This document shows positions 52,694 through 61,147 of a stretch of DNA of 64,000 nucleotides, piece by piece; the first letter of the stretch is position 1, and every line of letters begins with the position of its first letter. The notes under the pieces were generated by a model. That model had not been told where the DNA came from. It made no database searches and worked only from the letters and a program-made list of their open reading frames with translations. A program made the translations under genes and the position numbers. The DNA is from Caballeronia pedi. Lineage in GTDB: Bacteria > Pseudomonadota > Gammaproteobacteria > Burkholderiales > Burkholderiaceae. The stretch is taken from contig NZ_FCOE02000014.1 of assembly GCF_001544915.2 (NCBI RefSeq), positions 119,346 to 183,345 of the forward strand. Reading direction: 5' to 3'.

Positions 52694-55084
52694 TTACTCG
52701 TAATCGCTGTACCGGGAGAGCGGCGCCGGCGCCGGCGGCGGCGGCTGATAACCCTGGACGCTCGAACGGAACGCGCTGACGAGGCCATTGTCGACGTTCG
52801 ACAAGCCCTTGAACGTCAACTGCGCGAGCACCCGCGTGCCCGACGAAGGCTGGCCCTGCGTGTTCACGCCGTTGGCGTAACGCTGCATGCCGAAGCCGAA
52901 CGCCCAGCAGTCGGCATCGTACTGGAAGCCCAGAAGCCCGTCGACGAGACGATGGCTCGCGAGATCATAATTTACGCGGGCGACGGCGTAGAGCCGATTC
53001 GAGAGCGGCCACTCGCCCGACAGCAGGATCTGGTTGATCGGCTCGTTCACCAGGGTGGTCTGGTTGGAGCGCGTGTAGCGGTATCCGACGTTGATCACCT
53101 TGCGTTCGGCGGGGCTGAACGCAAAACCGATGCTCGAGCGCACGAGCTGATTGTTATCGACATTATATTGGAACGCAGTTTCCGAAGCGAAACCAGCGCC
53201 CAGCTTGATGGCCGCGCCCGCGATCAGGTCCGAGTGCTTCGCCTGCTCGGGCAGCTGGCCCGGCGTGATCGTGACGCGCTGGCTCTGGAAATAGTACTGC
53301 TGCGCGATGACGAAACGCGCGCGCTCGTCGCCCGTCGCCGGGTTGATGAAGCGCGTCGTCAGGCCGGCCGTCAGGCGGTTCGCATCGGCGATGCGGTCGT
53401 TGCCGACGAACGTGTTCGGCGTGTAGATCTCGGCGAGGCCGAAGTCGGCTTCGGCGGTATCGAAGATCGGCGCGAAATCCTGATTGTGATACGGCGTGTA
53501 GACGTAATAGAGCCGCGGCTCCAGCGTCTGGATGTAATCCTGGCCGAACAGGCGCACCGAGCGGTCGAACACGAGCCCCGTGTCGAAGCTGAGGGTCGGA
53601 ATCGACTCGGTGAAATTCTTGGGTTGCCCGGCCACCGGCGGCGACGAGCCCGCAACCTGCGAGGTCGCGATGTGGCTCAGATCGTACGACGCGAAGTGCC
53701 ATTGCACCTTCGGCGTGACGAAATAGCCCGGCGCATTGACGCCGTAGCTCAGGTACGGATTGAAGTACAGCCGGTTGCCGTCGGTCGCGCCATCGGTGGT
53801 GATGGTGAAGCGCGTCGCGTCCAGCTCTGCGCCGTAATCGAAGCCGCCGACGTTGTACTTGTTGTACTGAACGTTCACCTGCGGCTCGCGCGCGTACGGC
53901 GGAACCGACGGCTGCAGCGTCTGCCAGCGCTGTTCACGCGCGAGCACGTACCACGGGCCATTGCTGTAAGTGAGCCCCGCTTCCTGCTGATACAGCAACT
54001 GCGTGCCGTTCAGGAACTGATTCGACGCGTTGCCCAGGTCTTCCGGATATTGTGAGTCCGAAACCTTGTTGTAATTGACGTAGCCGCCGAAGCCGTTGCC
54101 GAAGTTCTGGCGGTGCTGCCAGAAGATCGCGTAGCGGTTCGTGTGCGTCACCCGGTCGTCCGGCAGATAGTCGCCGGTGAACGAGCCGGAATACGTGGGC
54201 GACAGATAGCGGTAGGTTGCTTCGCCGAGCACGCCGCGCTTCGTCATGATGCGCGGCGTGATGGTCAGATCGCGATTCGGCGCGATGTTGAAATAGTACG
54301 GGATCGTCGCTTCGAAACCGGTCGTCGAACTGAGCGAGAAAGTCGGCGGCAACAGGCCGCTGCGACGATCGCCCGTGAGCGGAAACGACAGCCACGGGCT
54401 CGCGAACACCGGCACGCCCTGGAAGAACAGCACGCCGTTATGCGCGATGCCGTCTTCCGCGCCGGTGTCGAAATCGAACGATGTGCCCTTGATGTACCAC
54501 GCCGGATCCGACTCGCACTGGCACGCCGTGTACGTGCCGTGATCGATGCGCGCGCGCTCGTTGTCGATCATGTCGGCGCGCTCGGCGCTGCCCGAGCCAC
54601 CCGTCAGATTGAAGTGGTACTTCGGGTTCGTCATGAACCCTTCGTTGGCCTCGACCTTCAGATGCGCTTCCGGACCGATGAACGACACGCCGTTGTTGAT
54701 CAGCCTGACATTGCCGAAAGCATCGGCCATGTCCGTGTCCTGATCGTAATGCAGCGCGTCGCCCTTGATAATCGTCACCGTGCGCCGGATCTCCGCCGAA
54801 CCCTTCGCCGCCATGTCTTCGTCGGAGGTGCCCGTCGCCTTGTCGCTCAGCAGGAAGGTAGACGGCTGCTGGCCGCTTTGCAGCGGGCGCTCTTCGAGTT
54901 GCGGCGCGAGACGCAGACTGCCGGGGCCGTCGAGCGGTTGCGGATACGCGGCATCGCCCGCGAGCTGGGCGTGCGCGAGAGCGGGCATCAGACCCGGAAC
55001 GGATAGAAGCGCGACGACGAGCCGCCGCCTGCGTGGCTGAGCGTCGCCTTGGATTTTCGATACGGGAAACTGTCGTGGCGGCAT
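52694..55084 (-). CDS. lptD: LPS-assembly protein LptD
   Basis: A 796-residue outer-membrane protein that inserts lipopolysaccharide into the outer leaflet. After a signal peptide (LVVALLSVPGLMPALAHAQ near residues 22–40) comes an OstA-like jellyroll (RRTVTIIKGDALHYDQDTDMA) with paired cysteines in YTACQCESDPAWY. The C-terminal beta-barrel covers about 250–790 and includes YDADCWAFGFGMQRYANG. The start at 55084 (MPPRQFPVSKIQG) fits the family; an upstream frame to 55165 is not conserved. First gene of lptD–surA–pdxA–rsmA, divergent from amgK. Confidence 0.96.
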   Translation of the reverse strand: MPPRQFPVSKIQGDAQPRRRRLVVALLSVPGLMPALAHAQLAGDAAYPQPLDGPGSLRLAPQLEERPLQSGQQPSTFLLSDKATGTSDEDMAAKGSAEIRRTVTIIKGDALHYDQDTDMADAFGNVRLINNGVSFIGPEAHLKVEANEGFMTNPKYHFNLTGGSGSAERADMIDNERARIDHGTYTACQCESDPAWYIKGTSFDFDTGAEDGIAHNGVLFFQGVPVFASPWLSFPLTGDRRSGLLPPTFSLSSTTGFEATIPYYFNIAPNRDLTITPRIMTKRGVLGEATYRYLSPTYSGSFTGDYLPDDRVTHTNRYAIFWQHRQNFGNGFGGYVNYNKVSDSQYPEDLGNASNQFLNGTQLLYQQEAGLTYSNGPWYVLAREQRWQTLQPSVPPYAREPQVNVQYNKYNVGGFDYGAELDATRFTITTDGATDGNRLYFNPYLSYGVNAPGYFVTPKVQWHFASYDLSHIATSQVAGSSPPVAGQPKNFTESIPTLSFDTGLVFDRSVRLFGQDYIQTLEPRLYYVYTPYHNQDFAPIFDTAEADFGLAEIYTPNTFVGNDRIADANRLTAGLTTRFINPATGDERARFVIAQQYYFQSQRVTITPGQLPEQAKHSDLIAGAAIKLGAGFASETAFQYNVDNNQLVRSSIGFAFSPAERKVINVGYRYTRSNQTTLVNEPINQILLSGEWPLSNRLYAVARVNYDLASHRLVDGLLGFQYDADCWAFGFGMQRYANGVNTQGQPSSGTRVLAQLTFKGLSNVDNGLVSAFRSSVQGYQPPPPAPAPLSRYSDYE

Positions 55085-55312
55085 GTATGGGTGGCGGTTC
55101 GATCCCGTTCGCGTCCCACGCGCCCGATGCCGCCGGGCAGGCGGCCGCGCCCTTTCCGCAGTCACGAACTTGACGGTCCGTTGCTAAGCAGAGACGACAC
55201 TCGATCGAACGGTGACGCTCACAGTCGTCGGGGGCCTGGCGCCAGGCGTGAAACGGATCGCTTAAAAAAGTCGTGGGGTATTATATGGCAAGATGTTTGG
55301 CCCCTCGAATTT

Positions 55313-56338
55313 ATGACGCATATTCCTTCCGACGCCCGCCTGAATCAGCTCCGCGCATGGCTCGAAACTTTCGCCGGACGCTACCGGCTGAACGTCGCGA
55401 GTCTCGCCCCCGCCTCCGCCGATGCCAGCTTTCGCCGCTATTTCCGGCTGGAAAGCGATTCGGAGCACGGCCAGACGCTCATCGCCGTCGATGCGCCGCC
55501 GCCCGAGAAATGCCGTGAGTTCGTGCAGGTCGCCGGGCTACTCGAAGCGGCGAACGTGCACGTGCCGAAAGTTTTGGAAACGGAGTTCGACGCCGGTTTC
55601 ATGCTCGTGACCGACCTCGGCAACACGACTTACATCTCCGTTCTCGACGAAAAGAACGCGCGGCCGATGATGCGCGACGCGATCGACACCCTGATCCGCT
55701 TCCAGCAGACCGCGCGCGAAGGCGTGCTGCCGCCTTTCGACGAGGCGTTCCTGCGCCGTGAAATGGAATTGATGCCCGAGTGGTTCATCGGCCGTCATCT
55801 GGGCCGCGAAGTCACCGCCGACGAACGCAAGACGCTCGACGACACCTTCACGCTGCTCGTGCAGAGCGCGCTCGCGCAGCCACAAACCTTCATGCTGCGC
55901 GACTACATGCCGCGCAATCTGATGGTGTGCGAGCCGAATCCGGGCGTGCTGGATTTTCAGGACGCGGTGTACGGCCCGATCACTTACGACATGGCGTCGC
56001 TGATGCGCGACGCGTTCGTCAGCTGGGAAGAAGAGTTTCAGCTCGATTGCGTCGCGTATTACTGGGAACGCGCGAAAAAGGCCGGACTTCCTGTCGGTCC
56101 GGATTTCGGCGAGTTCTACCGTCAGCTCGAATGGATGGGCCTGCAGCGGCACATCAAGGTGCTCGGCCTGTTCGCGCGCATCCATTATCGCGACGGCAAG
56201 CCGCGTTATCTCGCCGATCTGCCGCGCTTCATCGGCTATGCGCGCAAGGTCGCGGAGCGTTATGCGCCGCTGTGGCCGTTCGCGCGTCTGCTCGACTCGC
56301 TGGAAGGCCGCGCGATCGAAGTCGGTTACACCTTCTGA
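55313..56338 (+). CDS. amgK: Anomeric MurNAc/GlcNAc kinase AmgK
   Basis: A 341-residue aminoglycoside-phosphotransferase-fold kinase. In Pseudomonas AmgK phosphorylates MurNAc at C1 in a peptidoglycan recycling route that bypasses de novo UDP-MurNAc synthesis and lowers fosfomycin sensitivity. Signatures are SADASFRRYFRL, the catalytic MLRDYMPRNLMV (Brenner-type loop) and VLDFQDAVYGPITYDMASLM with the metal-binding aspartate. It starts at 55313 and is followed 7 bases later by murU, the next enzyme. Divergent from lptD, as in other beta- and gamma-proteobacteria. Confidence 0.92.
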   Translation: MTHIPSDARLNQLRAWLETFAGRYRLNVASLAPASADASFRRYFRLESDSEHGQTLIAVDAPPPEKCREFVQVAGLLEAANVHVPKVLETEFDAGFMLVTDLGNTTYISVLDEKNARPMMRDAIDTLIRFQQTAREGVLPPFDEAFLRREMELMPEWFIGRHLGREVTADERKTLDDTFTLLVQSALAQPQTFMLRDYMPRNLMVCEPNPGVLDFQDAVYGPITYDMASLMRDAFVSWEEEFQLDCVAYYWERAKKAGLPVGPDFGEFYRQLEWMGLQRHIKVLGLFARIHYRDGKPRYLADLPRFIGYARKVAERYAPLWPFARLLDSLEGRAIEVGYTF

Positions 56339-56345
56339 ATTCACG

Positions 56346-57047
56346 ATGACGCACGCTCTCAAGACGGCGATGATCTTCGCCGCCGGTCGCGGCGAACGCA
56401 TGCGCCCGCTCACCGACACATGTCCGAAGCCACTGCTCGAAGCGGGCGGCAAGCCGCTCATCGTGTGGCAGATCGAGCGGCTGGCGGCGGCGGGCATCGA
56501 AACGATCGTCATCAATCACGCGTGGCTCGGCGCGCAGATCGAAACCGCGCTCGGCGATGGCGCGCGCTGGGGCGTCGCGCTGCGGTATTCGCCCGAAACG
56601 GAGGCGCTGGAAACGGCGGGCGGCATCGCGCAGGCGCTGCGGCTGATCGGGGACGGCGTGTTCATCGCCGTCAGCGGCGATGTGTTCTGCGATTTCGATT
56701 ATTCGACCTTGCGCAAGCGCGCCGAGACGCTCGAAGCGCGAAACGAACCGGGCATGCATCTCGTGATGGTGCCCAATCCGCCCTTCCATCCGAAAGGCGA
56801 TTTCGCGCTGAACGACGGCGTGCTCGCGCTCGACGGCGCGCCGCGCCATACCTTCGGCAACATCGGTCTCTACGACACGCGCATGTTCCGCGATCTCGCG
56901 CCCGGCACGTGCCGCGCGCTCACGCCGTACTATCGCGAAACCATCGCAGCGGGGCGCGCGAGCGGCGAGCTCTACGCAGGCCGATGGGAAAACGTCGGCA
57001 CGCCCGCGCAACTTCGCGCACTCGACGACGAACTGCGAACACGCTGA
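56346..57047 (+). CDS. murU: MurNAc-1-phosphate uridylyltransferase MurU
   Basis: A 233-residue nucleotidyltransferase. The N-terminal AMIFAAGRGERMRPLTDTCPKP is the NTP-transferase signature, and VFIAVSGDVFCDFDY carries metal-binding aspartates. With the AmgK gene just upstream, the MurU assignment (making UDP-MurNAc from MurNAc-1-phosphate) is strong. The ATG at 56346 is used; a longer frame overlaps amgK. It ends 88 bases before purB. Confidence 0.92.
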   Translation: MTHALKTAMIFAAGRGERMRPLTDTCPKPLLEAGGKPLIVWQIERLAAAGIETIVINHAWLGAQIETALGDGARWGVALRYSPETEALETAGGIAQALRLIGDGVFIAVSGDVFCDFDYSTLRKRAETLEARNEPGMHLVMVPNPPFHPKGDFALNDGVLALDGAPRHTFGNIGLYDTRMFRDLAPGTCRALTPYYRETIAAGRASGELYAGRWENVGTPAQLRALDDELRTR

Positions 57048-57135
57048 GCGGCGGGCGCGCGTCGCGGATTGGGACGCATCCGATGGTAAAATGCGCGGTT
57101 CTTCCGTCTTTTCCCTTCCGGCCGCGCCCGCAATC

Positions 57136-58524
57136 ATGTCCGATACCCGTCCCGATACCCTCTTCGCGCTGACCGCGCTCTCGCCGCTCGACGGCCGCTA
57201 CGCCGCCAAGACCGAAGCGCTGCGCGAATGGCTTTCCGAAGCCGCGTTCATGCGCCATCGCGTGACGGTCGAGATTCACTGGCTGATCGCGTTGTCGCGC
57301 GCCGGTTTCGCCGAAGTGCCGCGCTTCTCCGAAGCCTCCGAGCAATTCCTGTTGAGCCTTGCCGAGCGCTTCACCGCGCACGACGCGGCACGCATCAAGG
57401 ACATCGAACGCGTCACGAATCACGACGTGAAGGCCGTCGAATACTGGCTCAAGGAGTCGGTCAAGGGCCAGCCGGAGCTGGAGCGCGCAAGCGAGTTCAT
57501 CCACTTCGCGTGCACGTCCGAAGACATCAACAACACGTCGCACGGCCTGATGCTCGCCGGCGCGCGCGAGCACGTCATCCTGCCGGCGCTGCGCTCGGTA
57601 TACGAACGCCTCGTGAAGCTCGCGCATACGCACGCCGAACAACCGATGCTCTCGCGTACGCACGGCCAGCCCGCCAGCCCGACGACGCTCGGCAAGGAAA
57701 TCGCCAACGTCGCGGCGCGTCTGTCGCGCGCAATCCAGCGCATCGAGAAGGTCGAACTGCTCGGCAAGATGAACGGCGCGGTCGGCAACTTCAACGCGCA
57801 TCTGTCGGCGTATCCGGAATTCGACTGGGAAGCGTTTTCGAAGGACGTCGTCGAGAATCGGCTGAAGCTCACGTTCAATCCGTACACGATCCAGATCGAG
57901 CCGCACGACTACATGGCCGAACTGTTCGACGCCGTCGCGCGCGCCAATACGATCCTGCTCGACCTCGACCGCGACGTGTGGGGCTACATCTCGCTCGGCT
58001 ATTTCAAGCAGAGAACGAAGGCCGGAGAAATCGGCTCGTCGACGATGCCGCACAAGGTCAACCCGATCGACTTCGAGAATTCGGAAGGCAACCTCGGCCT
58101 CGCGAACGCGACGCTGCGCCATCTCTCCGACAAGTTGCCGGTCTCGCGCTGGCAGCGCGACCTGACGGATTCGACTGTGCTGCGCAACATCGGCGTCGCG
58201 TTCGGTTATTCGCTGCTGGCTTACGACGCGCTGATCCGCGGCCTCGACAAGCTCGAAATCAACGCGGCGCGCCTGAACGAAGATCTCGACAACACATGGG
58301 AAGTGCTCGCCGAGCCGGTGCAGACGGTGATGCGCCGTTACGGCATCGAGAATCCGTACGAGCAGTTGAAAGAGTTGACGCGCGGCAAGGGCATCACGCG
58401 CGAGGCGTTGCAGACGTTCATCGGCGGTCTGGCGATTCCCGCCGACGCGAAGAAGCTGCTGCTGGACATGACGCCGGGTTCGTATATCGGCAAGGCGGCC
58501 GAACTGGCGAAGCGTATCGCCTGA
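57136..58524 (+). CDS. purB: Adenylosuccinate lyase
   Basis: A 462-residue enzyme of purine biosynthesis with two reactions: SAICAR to AICAR plus fumarate, and adenylosuccinate to AMP. The fumarase-lyase signature GSSTMPHKVNPIDFEN is intact, and HFACTSEDINNTSH and SRTHGQPASPTTLGKE hold active-site residues. MSDTRPDTLFALTALSPLDG marks the start at 57136; a longer upstream frame is not conserved. A strong terminator follows. Its product AICAR is related to the ZMP/ZTP sensed by the glyA riboswitch in this window. Confidence 0.97.
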   Translation: MSDTRPDTLFALTALSPLDGRYAAKTEALREWLSEAAFMRHRVTVEIHWLIALSRAGFAEVPRFSEASEQFLLSLAERFTAHDAARIKDIERVTNHDVKAVEYWLKESVKGQPELERASEFIHFACTSEDINNTSHGLMLAGAREHVILPALRSVYERLVKLAHTHAEQPMLSRTHGQPASPTTLGKEIANVAARLSRAIQRIEKVELLGKMNGAVGNFNAHLSAYPEFDWEAFSKDVVENRLKLTFNPYTIQIEPHDYMAELFDAVARANTILLDLDRDVWGYISLGYFKQRTKAGEIGSSTMPHKVNPIDFENSEGNLGLANATLRHLSDKLPVSRWQRDLTDSTVLRNIGVAFGYSLLAYDALIRGLDKLEINAARLNEDLDNTWEVLAEPVQTVMRRYGIENPYEQLKELTRGKGITREALQTFIGGLAIPADAKKLLLDMTPGSYIGKAAELAKRIA

Positions 58525-58546
58525 TTCGCGACGCAAGGTCGAAGAA

Positions 58547-58580
58547 AAAGCCCCACGCTTTGCGGCGTGGGGCTTTTTTT
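58547..58580. terminator. Terminator between purB and gntK
   Basis: A 12-bp stem AAAGCCCCACGC / GCGTGGGGCTTT with a T-run to 58580 and A-tract before. It can stop both convergent transcripts. Confidence 0.88.
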
Positions 58581-58600
58581 CTGCAACGTCGAACGCGAAA

Positions 58601-59095
58601 TCAGCGCGTCTTCAGTTCCTCGATCACGATCTCGACGATTTCCTCGGGCGTGTGCTCGATGCTCACCACGATCGCCTCGTCCGCGCCCGGCGCCTCGAGC
58701 GTATCGAGCTGGCTCTGCAGCAGCTTCGGATCGAAGAAATGTCCCGTGCGCGTCGCGAGCCGTTCGTGCAGCACGTCGAACGTGCCTTCGAGATAGACGA
58801 AACAGACGTCTTTGTCGCCGTCGCGCAACACGTCGCGGTACGAGCGCTTAAGCGACGAGCACGTGAACACCGCCGTCTCGCCCGCGCGCTGCTTCTCCTC
58901 GATCGCAGCACGAATCGTCTTGAGCCACGGCCAGCGGTCGTCGTCGGTCAGCGGGATGCCCTTGTGCATCTTCTCCTTGTTGGCGGCGCTGTGGAACGCG
59001 TCGCCATCGGTGAACGAGCATTGCAAGCGCTCCGCCAGCAATTCTCCGATCAGAGACTTGCCGGCGCCCGACACGCCCATTGCGATCAGAATCAT
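58601..59095 (-). CDS. gntK: Gluconokinase
   Basis: A 164-residue P-loop kinase that phosphorylates gluconate to 6-phosphogluconate. It starts MILIAMGVSGAGKSLIGELL with the Walker A GVSGAGKS at residues 7–14, followed by DGDAFHSAANKEKMHKGIPLTDDDRWPWL, diagnostic for GntK. GGAG precedes the ATG at 59095. It is 10 bases downstream of the permease gene, so uptake and phosphorylation are coupled. Output would feed the Entner–Doudoroff or pentose phosphate route. Confidence 0.95.
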   Translation of the reverse strand: MILIAMGVSGAGKSLIGELLAERLQCSFTDGDAFHSAANKEKMHKGIPLTDDDRWPWLKTIRAAIEEKQRAGETAVFTCSSLKRSYRDVLRDGDKDVCFVYLEGTFDVLHERLATRTGHFFDPKLLQSQLDTLEAPGADEAIVVSIEHTPEEIVEIVIEELKTR

Positions 59096-59105
59096 CGAAA
59101 TCTCC

Positions 59106-60470
59106 TTACACGAACATCGCAAGCACGAAAGTCAAGCCGAGCCCCATCAGGGAAATGAGGGTTTCGAGCAACGACCAGGTCTTGAAGGTCTGTCCGACCG
59201 TCATCCCGAAATACTCTTTGATCAGCCAGAAGCCGCCATCGTTCACATGCGAAAAGATCAGCGAGCCGGAGCCGGTCGCGAGCACCAGCAGTTCCGGGCT
59301 CGTATGACCGCCCGCCGCTGCCGCGATCGGCGCGACGATGCCGCACGCGGTCGTCATCGCGACTGTGGCAGAGCCGGTCGCCAGACGAATCAGCGCGGCG
59401 ACGAACCAGCCGAGCAACAGCGGCGACAGATTCGCCTGCGATGCGGTGGCGACGATCTGCTGCGAGATGCCGCTGTCGCGCAGAACCTGGCCGAAGCCGC
59501 CGCCCGCGCCCACGATCAGCGTAATGCCCGCGATCGGCGCAAGGCACTCGCCGCAGAACTTCTGGATCTGATCGCGGTTGAAACCGCGCTTCGCGCCGAA
59601 CGTCCAGAAACTGACGAGCACGGCGATCAGCAACGCCATATCCGATTGGCCGACGAAGCGCAGCAAATCGTTCGGCAGCGTCTTCGGCGTGAAGACCAGA
59701 TCCGCCCAGCTTCCGACCAGCATCAGAATGACCGGCAGCAGAATGGTGAAGAGCGTGATGCCGAAGCTCGGCAGATCGCGCTTCTTTTCCGTGTCGCCGT
59801 GCTTTTCCGTGAACTGGTCGGCGAGCGCGTTGGCGTCCGGCAGCTTGATGTATTTGTGGATCAGCAGCGCAAACAACGGGCCCGCGACGATCGCGGTCGG
59901 TACGCCGACGATCAGGCCGTAGGCGATCGTCTTGCCGATATCCGCGTGATACTGCTGCACCGCGAGCAGCGCGGCCGGGTGCGGCGGAATCAGACCGTGC
60001 ACGACCGAAAGGCCAGCGACCATCGGCAGACCGATCAGCAGCAGCGACTTGCCGGTGCGTTTCGCGACATTGAACGCGATTGGAATCAGCAGCACGAAGC
60101 CGACTTCGAAGAACACCGGCAAGCCGACGATGATCGCGACGACCATCATCGCCCAGTGAATGTTCTTCTCGCCGAACAGATTGATCAGCGTATTGGCGAC
60201 GCGCTCGGCACCGCCCGATTCGGCCATCATCTTGCCGAGCATCGTGCCGAGACCGACCACGACCGCAATGTGGCCGAGCGTGTTGCCGTTGCCGGTTTCG
60301 AACGACTTCACGATTTTGTCCATCGGCATGCCGACCGCAAGGGCGAGCAACACGGACACGATCATGAGGACGAGGAACGGGTAAACCTTGTAGCGGGCGA
60401 TCATCAGGATCAGAACCGCGATCGCGATCACCGCGTAGAGCAGCAGCATGCTCCCGTGGACGGCTGGCAT
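59106..60470 (-). CDS. Gluconate permease, GntP family
   Basis: A 454-residue inner-membrane H+ symporter of the GntP family, with about 12–14 hydrophobic helices. GLPMVAGLSVVHGLIPPHPAALLAV and GNGNTLGHIAVVVGLGTMLGKMMAESGG are conserved family blocks. AAAGGAGG lies a few bases before the ATG at 60470, the strongest ribosome binding site in this part of the window. With gntK 10 bases behind it, gluconate is the likely substrate. No regulator gene of the GntR family is adjacent; the upstream 290 bases hold no palindrome I trust. Confidence 0.92.
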   Translation of the reverse strand: MPAVHGSMLLLYAVIAIAVLILMIARYKVYPFLVLMIVSVLLALAVGMPMDKIVKSFETGNGNTLGHIAVVVGLGTMLGKMMAESGGAERVANTLINLFGEKNIHWAMMVVAIIVGLPVFFEVGFVLLIPIAFNVAKRTGKSLLLIGLPMVAGLSVVHGLIPPHPAALLAVQQYHADIGKTIAYGLIVGVPTAIVAGPLFALLIHKYIKLPDANALADQFTEKHGDTEKKRDLPSFGITLFTILLPVILMLVGSWADLVFTPKTLPNDLLRFVGQSDMALLIAVLVSFWTFGAKRGFNRDQIQKFCGECLAPIAGITLIVGAGGGFGQVLRDSGISQQIVATASQANLSPLLLGWFVAALIRLATGSATVAMTTACGIVAPIAAAAGGHTSPELLVLATGSGSLIFSHVNDGGFWLIKEYFGMTVGQTFKTWSLLETLISLMGLGLTFVLAMFV

Positions 60471-60685
60471 AACGCCTCCTTTGATTTTGTTGAGGTTTTT
60501 GCGCTATGTATGCGTTTGCCGTCGCTGCACTGCACACATCGGCGGCGCCCGGCAAGCGCAAACAGGGCGCAAGGCAACGGAATTTTATCCGTAAGCGAGG
60601 AGATTGGTCGGGAATTGGGCTATGCGGAATTATGCGCGACTTGCGCGGTTTGTTTGATCGATGCGCGGGACACGTAAAACGAAAA

Positions 60686-60713
60686 AAACCGACGTTCGAT
60701 AGAACGTCGGTTT
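60686..60713 (-). terminator. Terminator after the small lipoprotein gene
   Basis: A perfect 12-bp stem (60686–60697 with 60702–60713) and GATA loop. Read leftward it continues into a T-run (complement of the A-run at 60682–60688). Confidence 0.85.
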
Positions 60714-60759
60714 ACGGAAGAACAACGCGAGCCGCGATGGCTCGATCATTCGTCAGGCA

Positions 60760-61044
60760 TCAGGCCGCCGGCTTCGCAGGTGGTCCGCCAGCGCAGGTGA
60801 AATCGAATGCGCTCTTGTTGCTATCGAAGGCCTGAACGGCCACGACTTGCTGATCTTTGCAGATCCGGGAAGCCGCTGACATGCACGATTTCTGCGATCC
60901 GAGCAGGCTCGAGCACGTGACGCGATAGGCCTGCGGCTGTCCGGCGATATTCAGTTTTTGCGCCGTGTAAGTCATACCCGTATCGGTCGTGCAAGCAGAG
61001 AGCACGCCGATGGCGGTGAAAACGGTGAGAAGAAGTTTAGACAT
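60760..61044 (-). CDS. Small cysteine-containing lipoprotein
   Basis: A 94-residue protein starting MSKLLLTVFTAIGVLSACTT. The lipobox VLSAC sets the lipidated cysteine at residue 18. The mature part has further cysteines (VTCSSLLGSQKSCM, RICKDQQ, FDFTCAGG) that could pair, and a short Pro/Ala tail. No known domain is recognised. It lies 103 bases downstream of the trimeric autotransporter on the same strand and has its own terminator. By analogy with SadB, a lipoprotein encoded with the Salmonella adhesin SadA, it might assist adhesin export, but there is no sequence proof. Confidence 0.78.
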   Translation of the reverse strand: MSKLLLTVFTAIGVLSACTTDTGMTYTAQKLNIAGQPQAYRVTCSSLLGSQKSCMSAASRICKDQQVVAVQAFDSNKSAFDFTCAGGPPAKPAA

Positions 61045-61147
61045 CTTGATTAGCTACCTAAATCGGTTCAAAGAGCTGGGCGTACGGGCGACCTCGATGC
61101 TTTGCGGTCGCCCGGGTCGTCCCGGGCGTGAGCCCGAGACGTTTGCC

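Noticed and set aside
60480..60760. Search for a GntR-type operator upstream of the gluconate genes
   Set aside because: Only short imperfect repeats such as CGGA…TCCG were seen, not enough to call an operator.
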